Shown here: positions 58,770-64,000 of the stretch, piece by piece
Layout: every line of letters begins with the position of its first letter
Position numbering within the stretch: position 1 is the stretch's first letter
From: Bacillota bacterium
Lineage (GTDB): Bacteria; Bacillota; Clostridia; Christensenellales; CAG-138
Direction of reading: 5' to 3'
DNA length: 64,000 nucleotides
NCBI GenBank assembly: GCA_023400985.1
Contig: JAEXEN010000030.1
Coordinates: 38,632-102,631 of the forward strand
Notes under the pieces: model-generated
Seen by the model: the letters and a program-made list of their open reading frames with translations, nothing else
Database searches by the model: none
Told to the model about the DNA's origin: nothing
Program-made: the position numbers and the translations under genes

Positions 58770-61333
58770 TGTTTTGCCTTTCTATAATAGGTGTCCTGCA
58801 AGGGCAAGGAGGTGCGGAACTTGCCGTCGTACCTAAAGTAAGCGTGCGAACAGGCGGGAGAAGTGGGAATGAGGCAAAGCTCGCCCACGCCCTTTGCGCC
58901 GTAGGCATAGGGCAGTCTTTCTCCCGGCGCCTGCACGAGCCTGACCTCGATTTCGGGCACATCCGTCGCACGCATCAGGCCGAGCGTAGCGAATTTCACC
59001 TTGGGGTACCCGTTCTCGATCGGATAATCTTCCGTGAACGCAAAGCCGAGACCCATCACAACGCCGCCCTCGATTTGCCCTTCGACGCTTTGGATGTTGA
59101 CGGGCGTGCCGACGTCGTACGCGGCGACGACCTTTTCGACCTTGCCGCCGTCGTCAAGAACGACCACCTGCGCGGCGTAGCTGTAGCTGATGTGGCTGAC
59201 GGGGTTTTGCTTTTGCGCTCCCATCGGGTCGGTAATCGGCACATATTCGCCGTAGAACTCTTTCCCTTCAAGGTCATAAAGCGTTTTGCCCGCCCGAAGC
59301 TCCGTGCCGAGCTTTTCCGCCGCGCGCCGCGCCGCTTCGCCGGTGATCACGGTTTGCCGCGAGGCCGTGCTCGTGCCGCTGTCCGGCGTACGGACGGTAT
59401 CGGGACGCTCATGCTCGATAAGCTTCGGATTCAGGCCTGTCGCCTCGCAAACCATTTGCGTGCATACCGTGGCGATGCCCTGCCCCATGCAGGCCGCGCT
59501 CGTGCGGATCTTCACCGTTCCGTTTTCGACGGAAAGGATGCAGCGCCCGGTATCCCGTATGCCGATGCCTTTGCCGCTGTTTTTAAAGCCGCACGCAAGC
59601 CCGGCGTAAGGATGCGCCTCGTATACGTCCCTGATCGCCTCGAGGCATTCCGCCATGGCGCAGTTTTCATCCGCCAGCTGCCCGTTTGGCAGCTCCTGTC
59701 CGGGCCGGATGGCGTTTTTATAGCGGATTTCCCATGGCGATATGCCGGCCATTTCCGCCAGCAGGTTGAGGTTGTTTTCCGTCGCAAAGCAGCTTTGGGT
59801 CACGCCGAAGCCACGGTAAGCGCCGGCTACGACGTTATTGGTATAAACGCTCATCCCGAGAATATCGATGTTCTGGTAATTATACGGGCCCGCCGCGTGC
59901 GTGCAGGCGCGTTGGAGGACCGGCCCGCCGAGGCTTGCGTAAGCGCCCGTATCGGCGATCAGCACCGCTTTCATCGCGGTGAGGTTCCCCGCTTCGTCGC
60001 AGGCGGTGGTAAATTCCATATGCATGGGGTGGCGCTTGGTGTGGTAAAGAAGGCTTTCCTGACGGCTGAATTTCACCTTGACGGGCGCTTTCACATACCA
60101 TGCCATCAGCGCCGCATGGTGCTGCACGCTCATATCCTCCTTGCCGCCGAAGCCGCCGCCCACAAGCTTGCTTTGACAGTGCACCTTTTCTTCGGGAATT
60201 TTGAGCATGGCGGCAATCTCGTGCTTCTCGTCATATACGCTCTGCGCGCCGCTGAACAGGAGTATCCCGTCCTCGCCCTCGGGCATGGCGATGGCGCATT
60301 CCGGCTCCATAAACGCATGGTCGTTGAAGGGCGTATAGTATTTTTTCGTAACGACGTATTTGGATTTACGGATGGCCGCGTCCGCGTCGCCCCGTTTAAG
60401 GGTCTCACGGCGCAAAATGTTGCCGCCTTCGTGGATCAGCGGCGCGTCGGCCCGCAGCGCGTCCGTGGGAGATGTGACGGGAGTCAGCTCGGTATAATCC
60501 ACTTCGATAAGGGAAAGCACTTCGTCGAGCGCCTCTTCCGTTTTCGTGCATACAAGCGCTATGGCGTCGCCGATGTAGCGGGTGATGCCGCCCTCTTTTA
60601 TCATCACGTCCCAATCCGGTACGATATGGCCGGTTTTGTTGTAAGGGACGTCTTGCGCGGTAAGAATTTTGACGCATTCCGGGTGCTGCCGCGCCTTTGC
60701 AAGGTCGATTTTATCGATGCGTGCGCGCGGGTACTTGGAACGCAGCGCTTTTGCATAGAGCATGCCCGGCAGTATAATATCGTCCACATACTCGCCGGTT
60801 CCGAGCACTTTTTCCCTTACGTCGGGACGGATGAAGCGGCGGTTTACGCCGGTATGTTCCTCCTGCGCCGGAACAGGCAGATCGTCGCGGAAAAAGTCCG
60901 CCGCCATGAGGATGGCGTCCTCGATCTTCTTATAGCCGGTACAGCGGCAGATGTTGCCGCGCATCGCCGCTTTCACGTCCGCGCGGCTCGGCGACGGATT
61001 TTGATCGAGCAGCGCCTTCGCGCAAATCACCATGCCCGGGATGCAGAAACCGCACTGTACGGCGCCCGCTTCCCCAAAGCAATATACATAAACTTCTTTT
61101 TCTCTGTCCGAAAGGCCCTCAACGGTAAGGATGGATTTCCCGTGAAACCTTGAAAGCGGCTGGTTACAAGCCTTTATCTTTTTGCCGTCAACAAGTATGG
61201 TGCATGCGCCGCAAGCGCCTTCGCCGCAACCGTCCTTCGCCGCGGTAAGGCGCAGATCATCCCTTAGGAAGGCAAGAAGCTTTTTGTCTTTTTCCGAGCG
61301 CACCTGTTTACCGTTTACCGTTAATTCGATCAA
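58766..61333 (-). CDS. Selenium-dependent-type xanthine dehydrogenase, fused Fe-S/molybdenum protein
   Basis: An 855-aa fusion: residues 1-155 hold both 2Fe-2S domains (CGEGACGACTILVDGKKIKAC split as CGEGACGAC then C56; CGFCIPGM and CRCTGYKKIEDA), and about 165-855 the molybdenum domains (KLVGGGFGGKEDMSVQHHAA; GAYRGFGVTQSCFATENNLN; GAKGVGELCLIPTSPACSHA with the catalytic Glu). This one-chain layout is that of the selenium-dependent hydroxylases of Clostridia. A TTG start at 61333 is favoured by CGGAGGAG 7 nt upstream; an ATG at 61357 has no such site. It heads the hydroxylase operon. Confidence 0.9.
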   Translation of the reverse strand: MIELTVNGKQVRSEKDKKLLAFLRDDLRLTAAKDGCGEGACGACTILVDGKKIKACNQPLSRFHGKSILTVEGLSDREKEVYVYCFGEAGAVQCGFCIPGMVICAKALLDQNPSPSRADVKAAMRGNICRCTGYKKIEDAILMAADFFRDDLPVPAQEEHTGVNRRFIRPDVREKVLGTGEYVDDIILPGMLYAKALRSKYPRARIDKIDLAKARQHPECVKILTAQDVPYNKTGHIVPDWDVMIKEGGITRYIGDAIALVCTKTEEALDEVLSLIEVDYTELTPVTSPTDALRADAPLIHEGGNILRRETLKRGDADAAIRKSKYVVTKKYYTPFNDHAFMEPECAIAMPEGEDGILLFSGAQSVYDEKHEIAAMLKIPEEKVHCQSKLVGGGFGGKEDMSVQHHAALMAWYVKAPVKVKFSRQESLLYHTKRHPMHMEFTTACDEAGNLTAMKAVLIADTGAYASLGGPVLQRACTHAAGPYNYQNIDILGMSVYTNNVVAGAYRGFGVTQSCFATENNLNLLAEMAGISPWEIRYKNAIRPGQELPNGQLADENCAMAECLEAIRDVYEAHPYAGLACGFKNSGKGIGIRDTGRCILSVENGTVKIRTSAACMGQGIATVCTQMVCEATGLNPKLIEHERPDTVRTPDSGTSTASRQTVITGEAARRAAEKLGTELRAGKTLYDLEGKEFYGEYVPITDPMGAQKQNPVSHISYSYAAQVVVLDDGGKVEKVVAAYDVGTPVNIQSVEGQIEGGVVMGLGFAFTEDYPIENGYPKVKFATLGLMRATDVPEIEVRLVQAPGERLPYAYGAKGVGELCLIPTSPACSHAYFRYDGKFRTSLPLQDTYYRKAKQ

Positions 61334-61392
61334 GATGACTCTCCTCCGTTCAGACATGCTCGTAATTCCCCTATGGAAATAACGCTGATTTT

Positions 61393-61422
61393 ATTATAGA
61401 GAGAAGAAAAACGTCATGCCAA
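61393..61422 (-). promoter_or_regulatory. Promoter of the molybdenum hydroxylase operon
   Basis: TTGGCA (61422-61417) and TATAAT (61398-61393) with an 18-bp spacer on the minus strand, about 55 bp upstream of the TTG start at 61333. Confidence 0.7.
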
Positions 61423-61458
61423 ATACTTCTTCAGAGGAACACGCCGTGCAACGCACGC

Positions 61459-61491
61459 AAAAAAAGCCCGGGATCAAAGGATGTCCCGAGC
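61459..61491 (-). terminator. Terminator after the nucleotidyltransferase-HTH gene
   Basis: GCTCGGGA and TCCCGGGC form an 8-bp stem (one G-U pair) with a 10-nt loop followed by seven T residues on the minus strand, 29 nt past the stop codon. Confidence 0.85.
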
Positions 61492-61519
61492 CTGCCCGCC
61501 TGGGTTTTGCTTGTTCCCG

Positions 61520-62458
61520 TTATCTCAATGCTCCGTCCGTGCGCAGCATTTTTTCGAACAGCTCCCCGCTGAATGCCTGTATCTCTTCCTCGTATTTTTG
61601 AAAAGCGCAGAGGAATAAAAAGCCTTCCGGCGTCAGGTCGCTGCCGCTTCCCGTGCGCCCGCCCTTGCGCCTTGTAAGGAGCGCATAGCCGAGGGCGGTT
61701 TCCAGCTTGTTCAGGATATCCCATGCTTTGCTTACGGACATCGCCATCATATCGCCCGCCGTCCGGACGGAATGGGTTTTGCCTATAAGAAAAAGAAGCA
61801 GCTTTGCGCGCGCGTTAAAAAGCTCCTCCTCCCCTTCCATGCTAAGACGCAAGTACGGATGAAGGAAATCCGAGCGATGCTTTTCCAGATGCGCTTTAAG
61901 CGCATCCGGCCGATGCAGGTTTAAAAGAATCCCCTCATCCGCGACCTCGACGCGCTGCCTTTCCGTTTCGGCTAAAGCGCCCCTTAAGCCCACTGCGCCC
62001 CGGTAAGACAGAATGTCCGGAATAACGCTGTCGGCGAGCACAATGGGATGACCGCCCCTACGGTTAAACGACGGGGTCACGACTTCTCCCTGTTGTGCAA
62101 GCAAGGCGCGAAGCGTCGCCGGCGAAAAGAGCGGAACATTTGCCGGCGCAAACACGATCCGCTCGCAGCTGCCTTTCAAAAAGTCCAGCCCGATGCGCGC
62201 CGATGCAAACAACTCCGGGTCTTGGTATTCCTCGTTGTACAGAAACACCACCCCGCGCCCCGATAGGCTATACCGCACCTCATCCGCCTCGACCCCCGTA
62301 ACGACAGCGATCGGAAACACGCCCGCCTGCTGAAAGGTCAGCACGATTTGCTGCACGACGGTGATCGAACCAAGCTTTAAGGTCGGGCGAGTTGCTTTTT
62401 TGCTTGCGGCTGCGATCAGGCCTCCCGTTTTGCTGATGCAGGCAATATTCTCCGGCAT
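61520..62458 (-). CDS. MobA-like nucleotidyltransferase fused to a ModE-like DNA-binding domain
   Basis: A 312-aa fusion. Residues 1-195 form a nucleotidyltransferase fold (KATRPTLKLGSITVVQQIVL; FAPANVPLFSPATLRALLAQ; FNRRGGHPIVLADSVIPDIL). Residues about 220-300 resemble the ModE winged helix (MMAMSVSKAWDILNKLETAL; LLTRRKGGRTGSGSDLTPEG). The nucleotide loop at the start is degenerate (CISKTGGLIAAASKKA, no LAAGxSxRMG), so catalysis is uncertain. The ATG at 62458 follows GGAGGAATACCCC. It lies just upstream of the hydroxylase operon and may regulate it. Confidence 0.82.
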   Translation of the reverse strand: MPENIACISKTGGLIAAASKKATRPTLKLGSITVVQQIVLTFQQAGVFPIAVVTGVEADEVRYSLSGRGVVFLYNEEYQDPELFASARIGLDFLKGSCERIVFAPANVPLFSPATLRALLAQQGEVVTPSFNRRGGHPIVLADSVIPDILSYRGAVGLRGALAETERQRVEVADEGILLNLHRPDALKAHLEKHRSDFLHPYLRLSMEGEEELFNARAKLLLFLIGKTHSVRTAGDMMAMSVSKAWDILNKLETALGYALLTRRKGGRTGSGSDLTPEGFLFLCAFQKYEEEIQAFSGELFEKMLRTDGALR

Positions 62459-62491
62459 GGGGTATTCCTCCAAAGCATTTTTCTCTGACGG

Positions 62492-63718
62492 TTATAATAA
62501 ATTGCTCGGAATAAAACAATTCTGCGCATCGATGGGGACAGGCGCTTCGCACATGCAGATGATCCCGCCGTTACCGCGTGCAAGGAAAGCCTTATCCAAT
62601 ACGGCAAATTTCTTTACCTCCCGCACATCGGGGGCGGCGGAGTGCTTGACCTCCACCGGGTGGATCAGGTTGTTTTCCTCCACGAAAATATCGATCTCCT
62701 TATTGTTGGAATCCCTGTAATAACTCATCGTCGCTCTGTTTTGCGCGTAAGCATAGTTTTTCAGCAATTCGATCACGACATAGTTTTCAAAATAGTGTCC
62801 GCTTGCAGCGCCGCTCATCAGCGTTTCTTTTGTCGGCCACATAGAAAGAAACGCGCAGAGGCCCGTATCGTTAAAATACAGCTTGGGCGTTTTCGACAGC
62901 CGTTTCAACGCGTTGTTGAAATAGGGCTGCAGGCGGTACACTACCCCGAGGCCCTCCAGCACGTCCACCCATACTTTTGCCGTAGGCGGCGTCACACCCG
63001 CAGTCTCCGCCAAAGTATTGTAGTTGATCTGCTCCGACGTAAGCGCTGCGCAGGCGGAAAGCAGCCGTTTAAACCGCGCATAATCCGTAATGCCGCCCGC
63101 TTCCGTTACATCCCGCATCAGGTAGGTATCCGCATAAGAGTTGAAATACTCCTGCCGCTGCTCCTTATCCGCATGTAAAACCATAGGCATACCGCCGCGC
63201 CAGATATGCTCGAAAACGGCATGAATATCATTTTTTGGGCGCCGCCGCTGCCGCGCCTGCAAACACGCAAGCGAAAAGTCAAGCGTGTCGTCGAACAGAA
63301 CGCCGTCCTTTTCACGCTGAGAAAGGCTGTACATGGTCAGTATCCCGATCCGCCCCGCCAGCGTTTCCCGCACGTTCTTCATCATGCCGAACTGCTGCGA
63401 GCCCGTCAGCCAGAACAGGCCGGTCTCCTCGCTCGCATCGCACAGTATCTTGATTTGGCTGAACAACTGCGGCGCATACTGCACCTCATCGATGATGATC
63501 GGCGGTTTATAGGTTTGAAAGAACAGCGCCGGGTCCGTCTGCGCCAGCGTACGCGCCATCATATCGTCCAACGATACATAGGTACGGTTCTGTCCCTGCG
63601 CCAAATGCTTCAGCATGGTCGTTTTGCCCACCTGCCGCGCACCGGTGACAAGAATCGCTTTGAAAAAATTGCTCATACGCAAAAACTTGCGTTCCAACTC
63701 CCTCGGGATGTATTGCAT
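62492..63718 (-). CDS. DUF4143-type AAA ATPase
   Basis: A 408-aa protein: Walker A AILVTGARQVGKTTMLKHLA near residue 22-36, Walker B PPIIIDEVQYAPQLF, sensor LTGSQQFGMMKNV, then the C-terminal DUF4143 domain with GHYFENYVVIELLKNY and a PD-(D/E)xK-like stretch KEIDIFVEENNLIHPVEVKH. These ATPases are common accessory genes in anaerobes with unknown role. A decayed 3' copy of a close relative lies at 47885-48093. Confidence 0.93.
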   Translation of the reverse strand: MQYIPRELERKFLRMSNFFKAILVTGARQVGKTTMLKHLAQGQNRTYVSLDDMMARTLAQTDPALFFQTYKPPIIIDEVQYAPQLFSQIKILCDASEETGLFWLTGSQQFGMMKNVRETLAGRIGILTMYSLSQREKDGVLFDDTLDFSLACLQARQRRRPKNDIHAVFEHIWRGGMPMVLHADKEQRQEYFNSYADTYLMRDVTEAGGITDYARFKRLLSACAALTSEQINYNTLAETAGVTPPTAKVWVDVLEGLGVVYRLQPYFNNALKRLSKTPKLYFNDTGLCAFLSMWPTKETLMSGAASGHYFENYVVIELLKNYAYAQNRATMSYYRDSNNKEIDIFVEENNLIHPVEVKHSAAPDVREVKKFAVLDKAFLARGNGGIICMCEAPVPIDAQNCFIPSNLL

Positions 63719-63916
63719 ATCGCGCCTCCCGGAATAACGAAATAATTAAATTCACTTTATTTTTTCATATTATTCTCGTTTTGTCAAGAAAGCATACGCT
63801 TACAAACCGAATATCTTCCGTACAGCTCCAAGCAATAATGGGACGGTTCTTTTGCCTTTGGGGGTCGCACGCCACAATAAATTACCCTCCCCGTTTGCTG
63901 ACGCGGCCATCTGCCG
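63719..63916. other. Short non-coding interval near the window end
   Basis: AT-rich sequence upstream of the ATPase gene (TATTATTC and TTTTTTC-type runs near 63750-63790). It probably holds the ATPase promoter, but no pair of boxes is convincing. Confidence 0.4.
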
Positions 63917-64000
63917 CTATTTAAACTTAGGGAAATCATCTTCCGATTCGCAATGCACCCAAAACACCTGCCCTGAGGCCGTTCGCATTTTCAGCCATGC
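63917..64000 (-). CDS. Possible C-terminal end of a gene cut by the window
   Basis: A leftward frame open from the window edge ends at a TAG (63919-63917) with MRTASGQVFWVHCESEDDFP and KFK as its last residues. Codon use looks normal, but only 27 codons are visible and the family is unknown. It could also be chance. Confidence 0.4.
   Translation of the reverse strand, partial: AWLKMRTASGQVFWVHCESEDDFPKFK

Noticed and set aside
58730..61153. Rightward open reading frame of about 800 codons
   Set aside because: It is antisense to the fused xanthine dehydrogenase gene, has no ribosome site and a biased composition caused by the GC-rich opposite strand.

Overview
The window is a high-GC stretch of a low-GC-type Gram-positive (Bacillota, Clostridia-like) chromosome. 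Supporting this are lipoprotein signal peptides in place of periplasmic proteins, strong AGGAGG ribosome sites, a spore photoproduct lyase, OadB/OadG sodium-pump subunits, a selenium-type xanthine dehydrogenase and a Listeria-type extracellular electron transfer locus. No rRNA, intact tRNA, CRISPR array, transposase or phage structural gene was found. Species cannot be named from the sequence alone.

Layout. (1) 1-8.5 kb: anaerobic cobalamin genes (cbiF, cbiD, cbiL) read leftward, and a secreted cobaltochelatase CbiK, two NEAT-like surface proteins and a FecBCD/BtuFCD-type importer read rightward. Two divergent promoters and B12 leaders separate them, with a 23-bp-arm palindrome midway. (2) 8.5-13.2 kb: beta-galactosidase and a convergent GPH sugar transporter. 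(3) 13.3-21.9 kb: a leftward extracellular electron transfer operon (ndh2, dmkB, dmkA, eetA, eetB, pplA, apbE), followed downstream by oadG and oadB. (4) 22-25.1 kb: a second corrinoid importer with its own B12 riboswitch. (5) 25.2-26.7 kb: pyruvate kinase. (6) 28.5-33.3 kb: larC, larB and a nickel ECF transporter, preceded by an apparently unannotated 44-codon gene. (7) 33.3-40.1 kb: molybdenum cofactor and molybdate uptake genes (moaC, moaA, MOSC protein, moeA-like, modABC, mog). (8) 40.2-43.5 kb: a WYL regulator and a three-gene operon that share an operator.

(9) 43.5-54.6 kb is the accessory part: lower GC, small regulators, three broken genes (a methyltransferase with its core deleted, an ATPase 3' remnant, a frameshifted VCBS-like gene), a spore photoproduct lyase and a minimal RiPP cassette. 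That cassette has a 49-residue Cys-containing precursor at 53834-53983, too short to be picked up by usual cut-offs, and a radical SAM/SPASM maturase at 52088-53440. Two degenerate tRNA-Ser 3' ends in direct repeat flank it, which suggests it arrived as an integrated unit. (10) 54.7-62.5 kb: a molybdenum hydroxylase operon with two catalytic subunits, 2Fe-2S and FAD subunits and a cofactor cytidylyltransferase, preceded by a nucleotidyltransferase fused to a ModE-like DNA-binding domain. A DUF4143 ATPase ends the window.

The regions fit together metabolically. Molybdate uptake and cofactor synthesis (region 7) supply the hydroxylases (region 10). Nickel uptake supplies LarC. Corrinoid synthesis and two importers are under B12 control. 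The electron transfer operon gives a route from NADH through a dedicated demethylmenaquinone to a flavinylated lipoprotein. All functional statements are by homology recognition from reading the sequence; no database search was run.
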